DNA of 64,000 nucleotides from Chlorokybus atmophyticus (lineage: Eukaryota; Streptophyta; Chlorokybophyceae; Chlorokybales; Chlorokybaceae), in assembly GCA_009103225.1 (NCBI GenBank), contig RHPI01000772.1:227538-291537 (forward strand). Reading direction: 5' to 3'. Under the pieces are notes generated by a model, which did not search any database, had not been told where the DNA came from, and worked only from the letters and a program-made list of their open reading frames with translations. Positions within the stretch are counted from its first letter, which is position 1. Each line of letters begins with the position of its first letter. The translations under genes and the position numbers were made by a program. Below, in pieces: positions 9,058 through 19,499 of this stretch.

Positions 9058-9743
9058 CAATGGGCTACCGGCTGTCCAAGCAGGCAGCCCTGCGAGAGTA
9101 CAGCCCATACTATCTACTGTTCGGAAGGCAGCCATTGCTCCCTTTCCGCGCACAGCAGGAGGTCGACAGAGTGGTGGACAATCTCGACAACCCCGACGAG
9201 ATGTTGTATGATCTGACAGTGCGCAGTGCGCTGTTCGAACACACAGTCCCCATGGCCTTCAACAACCTGCGCATCGCGCAGCACCGCGACACGCTGCGTT
9301 ACGAGCGTGTGCGCAGTGGTTTCTACAAGGAGCGGGAGCGCCGCTTCGAGTCAGGAGACTTCGTCTACCGTATGGCGTCTACACGCGACACCCTCGATAC
9401 CTCCGTCGGGCGTGCTGTCTACAAGGTATTGAAGGTGCACCCCACAGGGGTACTGGACCTGTTGGGACAACGAGGCGAGCGCATGAAGGACAACATGGTC
9501 AACTGTGCGCCCTGTCATCTCCCCTACATTGCTGGCTTCACCAAGATCCAGCACCCGCGTCCGCTGCGCAGCACCCGATGCGAGAAGTGTGGCAGCGCCG
9601 ACGACGACCCATTGATGATGTTATGCGACGGCTGTAATTAAGGCATGCACTGCTACTGCCTTGACCCTCCACTGGACGCAGTACCCTTGTGGGAGTACTG
9701 GTGCGATGACTGCCGCATTAACGGTCCCCCACACAGTCGGTAG
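8966..9743 (+). pseudogene. Integrase C-terminal part plus PHD finger, out of frame with Pol
   Basis: The frame covering 8910-9641 carries the rest of the integrase core: AERTVQTIKKAL contains the expected third catalytic residue (Glu), followed by SPYYLLFGRQPLLPF and a C-terminal domain (FESGDFVYRM). It ends in a PHD finger interrupted by a TAA at 9639-9641. Read through that stop, the same frame continues to a TAG at 9741-9743. The +/- frame switch near 8966 and this stop are the only breaks I see in this part of the element. Confidence 0.8.
9579..9713 (+). other. PHD finger (C4HC3) at the integrase C-terminus
   Basis: Ligands appear in order: CEKC, then CDGC, then H and C in MHCYC, and finally WCDDC, with the DPPL and WYWC-type landmarks of PHD fingers (YCLDPPLD and EYWCDDC). 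A TAA at 9639-9641 falls between CDGCN and GMH; a single C-to-T change from a CAA codon would explain it. PHD fingers bind histone H3 tails. In this position it would replace the chromodomain of chromoviruses as an integration-targeting module. Confidence 0.85.
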
Positions 9744-9795
9744 GAACTGAGTTCTGGAGCAGAGGGCTACCCCAGAATCTCAGAGGGGGTGGCTT

Positions 9796-9990
9796 GTTGA
9801 CTGTGTGCACTACGACACAGTCTGTACACAAAGGTGGCGAGCGGCATCGGCGCGTCCACTGCACTAAACACCGCGTAGGCTCATCTTCAAGCCTATGCCC
9901 ACGATTGGGGGGTTGTCTTTTGCTTGCATGACTCCAATGCAGTGCACGGCACTAGCATGCGTGCAGCACTAGCACTCCTCTGCAGCCTGT
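9796..9990 (+). other. Possible 3' LTR remnant
   Basis: The purine-rich run CAGAGGGGGTGG is followed by TGTTGACTGTGTGC, as expected for a polypurine tract plus LTR start. No second copy is visible in the window, so this rests on position only. Confidence 0.35.
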
Positions 9991-10067
9991 CCGAGACAAG
10001 GTTGCCCTCGACCATGGCAGGCACGACACGTCAAACAGAGGATGGTGCTTTCAAAACTGTGGAGGCA

Positions 10068-10607
10068 TAGTTTCAGTTCTTTGTGGAGCGCTATGGTGGC
10101 ATGGACCCGGCTACCGCTGCTCGTAACAAGCTTACCCAGCTGCGACAGCATGGTCGGGCGGCTTCAGTGTACTTGCAGGAGTTTCTGGTACTTGTTTGCC
10201 GTGTTAACGGTGGGCTCATGCCCATGGACAAGGCTGAGCAGTTTGACCTGTACAAGCGTGGCTTGGATGCGCGCTTGCGCGACCGGTTGCAGTACAACAC
10301 GTCGACGGGGCAACCGTGGGTTCTCGCGGACCTCGCAACCTTGCAGAGGTTGAGTGTGTATCTGTTCAATGACGGTGCTGCGGCTGTGCAGGACAAGTCG
10401 CAGGTGGTGGCTTCAGTCAAGCCACATGGGGGAGGGTGCAAGCGGTTCCCTCCACCAAGTGCGCATGCGGCGAAAAAGGCCAAAACCTCAAATGCACCTG
10501 CGAGTGGTGCTACGCCTATTGCAGCACGCGCCTGCTACGTGTGCCATCAGCCAGCTCATATTGCGAAGAACTGCCCAACCAAGGGAAAGGGCAAGAAGAT
10601 TGAATAG
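10068..10607 (+). pseudogene. gag: Gag of the chromovirus (5' truncated)
   Basis: The frame opens after an in-frame TAG, without an ATG. It encodes a Gag capsid segment (YGGMDPATAARNKLTQLRQ, later YKRGLDARLRDRLQY). A Lys-rich linker and a single zinc knuckle, CYVCHQPAHIAKNC, follow near 10540-10580. It ends in a basic GKGKKIE tail at a TAG. The N-terminal half of the capsid domain is missing. Confidence 0.75.
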
Positions 10608-10616
10608 GATTACGTC

Positions 10617-10948
10617 ATGACTGATGTACCTTCATCTGGTGGCCAATTGCTAGTGTTACATGCAGCAAACTGGTTTGATGAATTGTCTTGTGTACATGTA
10701 ATGACACATGCATGGCATGCATGGCAAGCACATGATAAGCTGCCACTTTTTGATAGTGAAAAAGTGGATGACCAGGCTTGTGTGCTAGTGCATGTAGAAT
10801 TTATCATGCTAACAGAAGCTTTGCGCACATTGTGTGATTTACAAAATAAACACACGACACTGAGTGTGGTTGTCATGGTGCCAAAGTATCATGGACCGTG
10901 GCTAAAGCATACTCGCGGGGGAATTGTGTTGAAACAATTCACAAAGCG
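10617..10948 (+). pseudogene. Second chromovirus frame, cut by the TRIM
   Basis: An ATG 10 bases after the Gag stop starts a frame of about 110 codons. At 10948 the TRIM interrupts it, and about 13 further codons resume after the TRIM at 11483 before a stop. The product shows no motif that I recognise. In related elements this position precedes the protease, so it may be the N-terminal part of Pol. Confidence 0.5.
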
Positions 10949-11028
10949 TGTAACGGGAAGGTACATTAGATTACCACAAATCGACCATAAAAAGCACCAA
11001 GTCTTTTATGGTCGAATGGGCTGTGACA
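10949..11028 (+). repeat. 5' LTR of the TRIM
   Basis: 80 bp, TG...CA, preceded by target-site copy AAGCG. It differs from the 3' LTR by three A/G substitutions. Confidence 0.92.
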
Positions 11029-11402
11029 TTGGTCATCGGAGCTTGAGACCCGGGTTCGACTCCTGCCTTGCACACGAATTCCGCGGTCGTTGTTTCTCGA
11101 TCCAATAATCGTAAATGGTCACTTTATGAGTGCCATCATCGATGGGTCGCGACTTGCCTAATGGCAGTCGCGCCGAAGTGACCTGACCAGTTCAGTCGGC
11201 GCGGCAGGGCGCGACCTGCCTATCGCGGCGACGTGACCTGTGGGGCCGGCAGCGGAGCGCTATGCGCGCGCTGACCGGTATGGGCCTAAATTAGCCGGTC
11301 CTTGGCTGTGGGGCCGGTGGCCGACCCTAACAAACCCCTTGGGTAATTCCCCAGCTGACCGCGCAGCTGCCGAGGACGTCAGCGTTCTTAAGTGGGAGGG
11401 AA

Positions 11403-11482
11403 TGTAACGGGAAGGTACATTAAATTACCACAAATCGACCATAAAAAGCACCAAGTCTTTTGTGGTCGAGTGGGCTGTGACA
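11403..11482 (+). repeat. 3' LTR of the TRIM
   Basis: 80 bp, TG...CA, preceded by a polypurine tract at about 11391-11402 and followed by target-site copy AAGCG at 11483-11487. Confidence 0.92.
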
Positions 11483-11549
11483 AAGCGTGAGACGGGAACA
11501 GTGCGGTTGTCAGCAATATTAATTAACTCACGCATCAGTCACGGAATCT

Positions 11550-14500
11550 TGGCTACCTTCAAGGGCGAGTAGTACCTTTATTGTGGACCTTCACAGACAC
11601 GGCACAGGTATTACTAGCTCGTTCTTGGTTGACACCGGGGCAGTGCGTAACTTCGTCGAAGATAAATGGGTTATGCGCAATAAGATAGCGTGTAAACCCT
11701 CAGCCTTCTCAGCTGGCCTTCTCAGCTGGAAGTGCGTTGCCAGTAAAAGGTGAAATTGAGTTGAAAGTTAAGATTTGTAGTTACCAAGCCAATTTAACTT
11801 TCATCATAATACCCATTGACATAGCTGGTGTTGATGTGGTATTTGGCCAAGATGGCAAGATCAAGTGTCTATGACATTAGATACTGCTGCACGGTTGTGC
11901 ACAGTAAAGAAGGGGCGTAAGCGCATCACTTTGTCCGTGCAGGGGTCTCATAACTTGGAATACAAGCAAACAAACCCTGCGTTACTTACGGCGCTTCAAG
12001 TGAAGCGTGCGTTACGTAAAAACACACCTGCTTTTCCTAATGCACTTAACGTCGAGTGATGACGTAGTGCCTGGCAATACAAAAGGTGTGGCGGACATCA
12101 TTGAGAAATTTTAAGATGTGTTCTTAATTGTGTTGCTGGGCTTGCCCCCTATTCGAGGTGTCGGACACTGAATACCTTTAATTTCTAATAGTGAGCCTCC
12201 ATTTCGGCCTATATACAGGTTGAGCCCTCGTAAGAGGGGGGAAATGGAAACACAGATAAAAGAGTTATTGGAAAATGGATTGATTGAACCAAGTTCTTCA
12301 CCCTTTGGCGCACCCATATTGTTTGTTATGAAAAAGAATGGGAAGTTGCGCATGTGTGTGGATTACCGTGCTCTAAACAAGATCACGGTAAAGAACATAC
12401 CCGTAGCCAAGGATTGATGATGTGTTTGACAAGTTGTCAGGGAATGCGTACTTAGTACGCTAGACTTGACAAGCGGCTATCATCAAATCGGGATTCATCC
12501 TTCGGATGTCTATAAGACAGCATTCAGGACACCTACGGGCCGTTATCAATACAAAGTGTTACCTTTTTGATTGACTAATGCACCCGCTGTGTTTCAAAAG
12601 GAAATGAACAAATTTTCGGTGACATGCTTGGTCAACATGTCATGATATACTTGAATGATATCATTGTCTTCAGTAAAATAAAGGAAGAACATAGGCAACA
12701 CTTGGAAGCGGTGTTTGCAAGATTGCGCAAGCATTGTTTATTGGCAAATCTCACCAAGTGTGATTTTTGTAAAACGGAGTTGCCCTTTCTTGGTCACATT
12801 GTGAGTGGTGCGGGTATCAAACCTGACCCTTGCAAAGTGCAGATTGTGAAAGAGTGGCCCCAACCTCAGAATATCCATCAACTAAGGTCGATTCTAGGGT
12901 TGGCAAACTATTTGAGTATGTTCGTGATGGGGTACTCAACAGTTGTCATGCCTTTGACCAAACTGTTGCGTTAATATGCCCCGTTCACTTGGACAACAGC
13001 ACAAGAAGCTGCTATGCAAAAGGTGAAGTTGGCTTTAACATTGGCGCCGGTGTTAGCACTGGCCAATTGGGACAAACACTTCACAGTGGTCAATGACGCA
13101 TCAACACTTGGGTAAGGTGCGGTACTATTGCAAGATGGTAGACCTTGTGCTTATAAGAGTAGGAAGTTCATTCCTGTAGAGGTGAACTACACTACGACAG
13201 AGCAAGAACCATTGGGTATAGTTTATGCTCTCGAGACATGGAGATGTTACTTAGAGGGTGTTCAGTTCACTGTTGTGACTGATCACAACCCGTTGGTGTA
13301 TTTCTCAACACAGCCAAACTTGTTGAGACGGCAAGCGCGCTGGACCTTGGGTGTATCGGCCGGGCAGAACCAATGTGGCTGACCCTTCGAGTCGCTGCCC
13401 GTCATTACTGGCAGTGATGCGCGCGCAATTCCTCGCGACACGCAGCACACATTGTCTCCCAATGATGAGTTTGTGCAAACTGTTGTACAGGGGTACACTT
13501 TAGACCTGTGGTTTTTTAATGCAGACAACTTACGAAAGTTTGACAAACGTGACAATCTGTATTACATGAGCAACAGTTTGGCGAAACCTGAGCATGCTAA
13601 ACTGCGTGTAAAATGCATAGCGGATGTACACGATCCACCTTACGCTGAGCACTTTGATAGTCGCAAGACCACTAAGGCAGCGCAAACTTTGTCTTGGTGG
13701 CCATCGTTGCTTGCTGATGTGAAGCGGTATGTGGACACATGTGACAAATGTCAACGTGACAAACCGTTACGTCAAAAGCCCGCTGGGCTACCGCGGCCGT
13801 TACCAGTTCCTGACATTAAGTGGCAAAGTGTAAGTATGGACCTTATCACTGAGCTCCCTGAGGCAGCGTTGGGTCATACTGTGGCAGTTGTGTTTGTGGA
13901 TCGTTTGACCAAAATGGTTCACATTGTTCCTTGCCGTACGAAGATAGGCTCCCGTGATCCAGCGATGGTTTTTCTCGCGTCAGTGTTTAGATTGCATGGC
14001 TTGCCTCGTAACATTGTCTCTGACCGTACCCGAGGTTTGTGGCTAAATTTTAGAAGTCGCTATGCAACTTCCTGCAGATACAGCAGCACATGAGTACCGC
14101 TTATCATCCGCAGACTGATGGTCAGACAAAACGCGCCAATCAAGTGATTGAGGAAACCATTCGGCATTATGTGAGTCCGAATCAGTTTAATTGGGATATT
14201 TATCTTCCAATGGCTGAGTTCGCTAATAACAATGCATGGCAAAGAGTGTGCAGGACACTCCGTTTTTCTTAAATTACGATGTGCATCTACAAAGTCCTGC
14301 GAATATGAAATTGCCAGCTAATGACTTGACTCGCGTTCCTGCAGCGCGCGAGATGGCTGCGGCCATGCAAGACATATTAGCGTAGGCAAAGAGCTGTCTG
14401 CACACAGCGCAAGTCAGATAAAAAGCCCAAGCTGATAAGCATCGTAGGCAGGCCGACGATAATGTGGGCAATTTGGTGCTTTTAAGCATCAAAAACATAT

Positions 14501-14890
14501 CCATTAAGGGAGTGGGTACCCGAAAGTTTTTCCCTTGCTGGATAGGCCCCTTCAAAGTGGTTGATCGGGTCGGCACTCACGCGTATTGTTTGGAGTTACC
14601 ACATTCCATACGTATAAATAATGTGTTTCATGTGAGTGTAATGAAACCGTACCGTTTAGACGGTCGGGTTCAACCTCCTCCACCCCCAGTCGCAGTGGAT
14701 GGCGATGTTACTTTCGAGTATGAGGTGGAAACAATCGTGAGTCACCGTAAGCCCCGACGCGGACGCGCGCCGACTTACTTGGTGAAATGGTAAGGGTATG
14801 GTGTTTAACACAACACGTGGGAACCCGAAAGGAATCTTACCAACTGCTAGGAGATTCTTCGGGCGTACTGGAGTGATGTGTCCGCACGCG
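11550..14890 (+). pseudogene. pol: Pol of the chromovirus: PR, RT, RNase H, integrase, chromodomain
   Basis: The protease motif FLVDTGAVRNFV is near 11615-11655. RT pieces lie at 12220-12974 ([15 protein letters not shown]; catalytic box YLND at 12648-12659, so the first Asp of YxDD is Asn). RNase H is near 13070-13380 (VVTDHNPLVYF). The integrase zinc and core region is at 13600-14250 (CDKCQRDK, WQSVSMDLITELP, STAYHPQTDGQTKRANQVIEE). The C-terminal part (HVSVMKPYRLDGR) leads into a chromodomain at about 14715-14870 (FEYEVETIVSHRKPRRGRAP, TYLVKW, stop, GYG). At least eight frame changes or stops break it, so it cannot be functional. Confidence 0.85.
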
Positions 14891-15019
14891 GACGAAAAGG
14901 GTGCTGGCAGACATCTTTACCGCTTCGGCCCTGGTTCTTTTCTCACTCAGGTTTTCAGTGCTCACGGTGGGGCCTTGCTAACCCTTCAATGAGGACATCA
15001 AAACCTAAGTGGGGGGGAA

Positions 15020-15340
15020 TGTAACGGAGTGCTACCGCTGTGAAGTTCCCCGCCCTTATTTATTGAGAAATAAGGGTCCCAACGGTATAAACACAGCCGT
15101 CAAAGTCGTATTAAGGCCTTCATAGGCCCTAATAAGGTGTTATGTTATTTAACACCGTTATTGACTTAAGATGCGTCTCAAATCAATATCAGCCGCATGG
15201 CGGCGCTGCTAACGCAGCGACCGCCATAGCCAGGGGAACTTTCGATCCCCTGGCTGCCAGCGGCGGCGGCGGCGACGTGGCTGTGGTTGGTGGTGTTGGG
15301 GTAGGGGATTAAAGGGGTGGTAGCACCCCCCTTCTTACAT
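15020..15340 (+). repeat. 3' LTR (chromovirus), right end uncertain
   Basis: It starts TGTAACGGAGTGCTACC directly after the purine tract AAGTGGGGGGGAA. It contains short inverted repeats (CCAGGGGAAC...GATCCCCTGG near 15230-15253). The end is placed at a CA near 15340 only by guess, because there is no second copy to compare. From 15340 to 16340 I see no gene. Confidence 0.6.
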
Positions 15341-16340
15341 TCGCAGCCAAGGTGTGTAAATTGTGCATGGCAAATGCGTCACATGATGCAGATGCATGCC
15401 ACTTGACTGGAAGTACACTTAGTGGCACTTGCACAACTCCTCTTACAGGTGGATGCTGACCAGTTGCTTGCGTCCGCGTCCCTCGTAGCTGCGCAGTTCT
15501 TACCCTGTGCAGTGCGCCCTCATAGCGTATCGTTGGTGGAGCGGGTGGCAACCTACTGGTTAATACCTTGTGACTCGCAGTCTAGTGCATATGCTTCAAA
15601 CATTGTACATGTGCATATATTACATGGAGTCAACGGTAGCACATAATGCACATGCTTGTACGTGCTTTCAACATGTATTTTTAATATGATACCCATCACT
15701 TTCTTGCACTGCCAACATGCATATTGAGAGTAATGACTATCATGTTGAAAACATGAACAATCGCGTCAAAAACGCATGGTAGATTCTCGACGTTTGTGGT
15801 GATCTGAGAGGTGTGAACATTCGCAACATCGACTCAAGTATTGCTAATAACAACTTGAATGTCGACGCTCATCAAGGCGAAGGTCCCGGCATACACGTTA
15901 ATACATTGGATGTTGATAGAATCCACATGAATATTGCTATTATAATTAGTTGAATGGCCATTGCGCAATTTGTGATGACCGCATCTGATGGCTGGCGGCA
16001 GCGGCGGCGGGGTAAGCGAGGTGGATGACGGCGGCGCAGAGCAGGTCTGCTGCCGCCAGCGGCGCCTGAAGTAGCATGCCGAGGCCTGCCATGCAAGCGG
16101 AGACACACGAGTAGCAACAAGAGGTCAGAAAAGACAATGACAACGACTAGGACGCTGCGGACCACGATGCCCACAAGAGGTGGTGTTGTAAATATCCATA
16201 GCATGTTCAACAAACTTTCGAGTGTCTCCGTGTTTAAGCGCCCTGAGCTGTGTCGCCTGCAGTGAAAGCAGGTTTGACAAACTGAAGCACTGTTAACACA
16301 ACACGTTTACCACAACTTCGTTAACAACTCTGGCGCGTGT

Positions 16341-19032
16341 ATGCGGCCGCCCGGCACGTCGTACCGTAGTATGCGACAGCCCGCATCTCAGTTGCTGTCC
16401 ACGTGGCGCATGGCGGCAGCAGCTGCAGCGGCGGCGGCGGCGGCGTCGTCGTTGGCGGTCAAGTCCACGTCGACGTCTTCACGCCTGAGGCTACTGAGGC
16501 CTCGCTTCCGCAGCCTTTGTATCCCTGCGCCGCAGAGACAGCGGCGGCGACCGCCGGCGTGGCAGCACAGCTGCCACATTGCCGTCCGCCACAGCGGCGG
16601 CGGCGGCGGCGGCGTTAACAGGCATGTCGGTGTGAGTGGTAGACGCGCTCTCATCACGCCGCTTGCTTCTGCCCATCAGGCTGGCAGGATTGCCGCCGGG
16701 GTCAAAGGAGATGATGGGGATGACGACGGCGACTATTACATGCTGATTGGCGGCGATGATGACGGCGACGATGACGAGGAGACTGACGAGGATGAGGATG
16801 ATACGGAGGAAGGGGAGGAAGACGATGCCGACATGCAGGAGTACACAGACCAGAATGACGCGCAGTACCTGTGGCGGAAGTTCAATGAAGCGCAGGTAGA
16901 GTTGCACACCTGCATTCGCTGTGTGCAACTGCATTGCACATCACAGGAAGTTTGCCATACATTACACAGACACCTAAAAGTTTGTCTAGATATGAAGTTA
17001 TCATGCCTACTGTCACGCTTCCCCCTCCCCAGGCCCGTGACCTCCTCTACAGCTGCTTGAGAACCACGGACCTGCGCTGGTGCGAAACCCGAAGCTGCTT
17101 CATCACAACCGAGGTACCGCACACATCAACAGTCACGCAAACACACACGCGCGCGCGCGCACACGCACGCACGCACGCACGCACGCACACATGCGCGCGC
17201 ACGTACGCGAACATTGCGTCTTCGTGCAGGATGAGGGTGCGCTATCCCCACCCAAGCTGCAGCTGCATATGCCGCCATCGATGCTCCCCGCGTCCCACCC
17301 GACAGACCCCGTGGAGTACCTTGATTTTTCGAGGCGGTGGGAGGACGACAACGGCGGGGTGGGAGGCACGGGCGTGTCCCCGCGAAGGTACTTACTCACC
17401 CTCCTGACCGCGGACAGCGCAGCCCTCGGGGTCTGGGAAGCAGGCCAACTTATACGACACAAGGTGGGTGTGGATGTTCTGTCCGACCGTGTGCGCGTTG
17501 GCAGAATGTTGCTGCGCTAACTACTAAAGTGCAGAAAATTATCCACACCGTGTATGTGCATGTGTGCACACCTCCGCGCGCGCGTGCATGCACACAGGCA
17601 GCCTCCCCCTGGAAGTGCGTTGCCAGTAAAAGGTGAAATTGAGTTGAAAGTTAAGATTTGTAGTTACCAAGCCAATTTAACTTTCATCATAATACCCATT
17701 GACATAGCTGGTGTTGATGTGGTATTTGGCCAAGATGGCAAGATCAAGTGTCTATGACATTAGATACTGCTGCACGGTTGTGCACAGTAAAGAAGGGGCG
17801 TAAGCGCATCACTTTGTCCGTGCAGGGGTCTCATAACTTGGAATACAAGCAAACAAACCCTGCGNTATATCAACAATTGTATATGTGCTTGAACATGTAT
17901 GTATTACGTGGTTTATTATATGATATATTAAAGCGCGAACAACTTTGATAAACCATATACGTGATACAGTTCTCGCAATACAACCTTGCAGTTGTTCCAA
18001 CACTGCTTAACGCATACATTCAGGTAGGAGTACATCAAGTCCCCCGCGGAGGATGTGATCCCACACCCACACCCACACCCACACCCACACCCACACCCAC
18101 ACCCACACCCACACCCACACCCACGCACGCACGCACGCACGCATGCACGCTGTTATAAGGCACAAACATGCATGCGTGTGCACGTTTCAACCATGCACAT
18201 ACATGATCACGCATGTTCGTATGCTCATCTGCAGCACAACAATTGCCCCACACGGTCACGCACACACACGCGCGCTGGTACATCCCTCTCCCAGGTTTTG
18301 ACGGCGTACACCGTGCGGCGTGGTCAAGGCACCTCCCAGCGCAAGCACCAGCGCGGCGGCGGTCGCGAGCGCACTGTGGGTCAGCATCTGCGCGCCCGCG
18401 AGTCCGCTCGTCTCGTGACGCGCATCTGCCAGAAGCTCAACGAGTGGGTCGTGGACGGGGACATCGCCTCGTGCTCGCAACTGTTCAGGTCGGGGGACGT
18501 GAGGATATGGAACGAGGTGTCGGGGTGGAAGAAACCGGCGCTGAGAGTGAAGGCGGAGGATGAGAGGTGGAGGAGGGTGGAAGGGAGCGTGTCGGGGGGA
18601 GGCACGGGAGGAGGCATCCGGCGGCCTCGGTTACGTGAACTTCGAAGGTTGGTGTGTGACACGTTGGGACGAAGCAATACATGAACACATGTACATGGGC
18701 ATACAGACATATGCGCACGCACACGTGCATATGTCTGTGTGCCCATGCGTAGGCACGCACATGTACGCAGGCACGCAGGTAAGTGCGTGCTTGCGTACGC
18801 CCATGCGCTTGTGCCCACGCGCACGTGTACTCCATCTTGAACGCCCTTTCTCACCCCACACATCCGACCTCGCAGGGTGCATTTTGGTGTTACGCACGGG
18901 AGGGTTGGGATTCGAGTCGATGACGAGCCCGAAGGGCGGAGGAGTGCGCTTTACAACATTGTCGCTGCTGTCATGATGGAGTCCCCAACGGCCGCTGAGC
19001 GAGGAGACGATGCAAAGAGGAAAAAGCGGTAG
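16341..19032 (+). CDS. VLRF1-domain release factor (Vms1/ANKZF1-like)
   Basis: Five exons, 16341-16895, 17033-17113, 17230-17463, 18295-18647 and 18876-19032, join in phase to 459 aa. Exon 1 encodes an Ala-rich, Arg-rich N-terminus and a long acidic stretch (DDDEETDEDEDDTEEGEEDD). Exon 4 carries the VLRF1 signature YTVRRGQGTSQRKH, whose GTSQ Gln corresponds to the catalytic Gln of Vms1/ANKZF1, and the later RRPRLRELRRVH. Family members cut nascent chains from peptidyl-tRNA on stalled 60S subunits in ribosome quality control. The ankyrin repeats and VIM segment of yeast Vms1 and ANKZF1 are not visible, so this is a short form. It ends in a basic AKRKKR tail. The 832-bp intron 3 holds a retroelement fragment, the N and a CACACC microsatellite. 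Confidence 0.8.
17609..17864 (+). repeat. 256-bp exact copy of chromovirus protease region
   Basis: By eye, identical to 11726-11981 over the full length. It starts at CTGGAAGTGCG and stops exactly one base before the N at 17865, after which the sequences differ. It lies inside intron 3 of the VLRF1 gene. It may be a transposed fragment or an assembly join. Confidence 0.85.
18060..18123. repeat. CACACC microsatellite
   Basis: About ten copies of CACACC in tandem, followed by a (GCAC)n run, within the last-but-one intron of the VLRF1 gene. Confidence 0.9.
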
Positions 19033-19499
19033 CTGTACTCTATATGGAGATAGCTGCTGTGGAGCTTTGCTTGGTCATGAGGAATTGCCTGTCAAGCAAT
19101 TCCTGTCCAAGACTTCTCCTTTGGCATAGGACACCAGAGATGTTGTGATTGCTGCAGCTTGCCAGCACAACAGATAGTTTACAATAACCATTGTCAAGCA
19201 TTACACACAGTGCGCATGCTCAACACTGCCACGATATCGGCAACATTTGCGCCATTGCATTGTCGCCACGCCACAGTGGTATGGTTCTGCCGCATCCGCT
19301 GAAGTCTGCACAGGAAAAGCTTCGGCTATCACAATATGGCAGCCAGATCGCAGGGCATTGGCATACAGGTGACGCATGTACGTACGCACGCACCTCTAAA
19401 GAGGCCACGTGGCTCGGGTTAAAGGTCCGGTGCTAAACAATGCGTTCATGGCATGCACCATATGTTTCTTTCTTTTCAATGTCAGCCTGCCTTGGCCTT

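Larger units (their letters stand above)
1363..9795 (+). mobile_element. Ty3/gypsy retrotransposon with DNA methyltransferase and PHD finger
   Basis: The order of parts is Gag (two CCHC knuckles), aspartic protease, C5-cytosine methyltransferase, reverse transcriptase, RNase H, integrase and PHD finger, all on the plus strand. The RT-RH-IN order is that of Ty3/gypsy. A purine-rich run followed by TG at 9795 is a candidate polypurine tract and 3' LTR start. I could not find a matching LTR upstream, so the 5' end is probably truncated or diverged. The copy is lightly damaged: Gag has no ATG, the Gag-Pol linker changes frame, the integrase holds one frameshift and the PHD finger one stop. The long intact frames imply a fairly recent insertion. 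Boundaries are approximate. Confidence 0.9.
10949..11482 (+). mobile_element. TRIM: 534-bp miniature LTR retrotransposon
   Basis: Two 80-bp LTRs (10949-11028 and 11403-11482) begin TGTAACGGG and end GCTGTGACA, and differ at 3 of 80 positions. The target duplication AAGCG occurs at 10944-10948 and 11483-11487. Directly after the 5' LTR, TTGGTCATCGGAGC resembles the initiator-Met-tRNA primer-binding site (TGGTATCAGAGC type). Directly before the 3' LTR is the purine tract AAGTGGGAGGGAA. The inside (374 bp) is GC-rich and non-coding. This is the classic structure of a terminal-repeat retrotransposon in miniature, which needs enzymes from another element. Confidence 0.92.
9990..15340 (+). mobile_element. 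Decayed chromovirus (Ty3/gypsy with chromodomain)
   Basis: A Gag with one CCHC knuckle, protease, RT, RNase H, integrase and chromodomain occur in order on the plus strand, spread over several frames with many stops. A polypurine tract at about 15009-15019 is followed by TGTAACGG at 15020, the usual start of such LTRs. The matching 5' LTR is absent. A TRIM is inserted at 10949. Codon use and base composition are more AT-rich than in the first element, so the two belong to different families. Confidence 0.85.

Noticed and set aside
11029-11075. tRNA-like B box (GGTTCGACTCC) after the TRIM 5' LTR
   Set aside because: No acceptor stem, D arm or anticodon arm can be placed around it. It sits at the primer-binding position of the TRIM.
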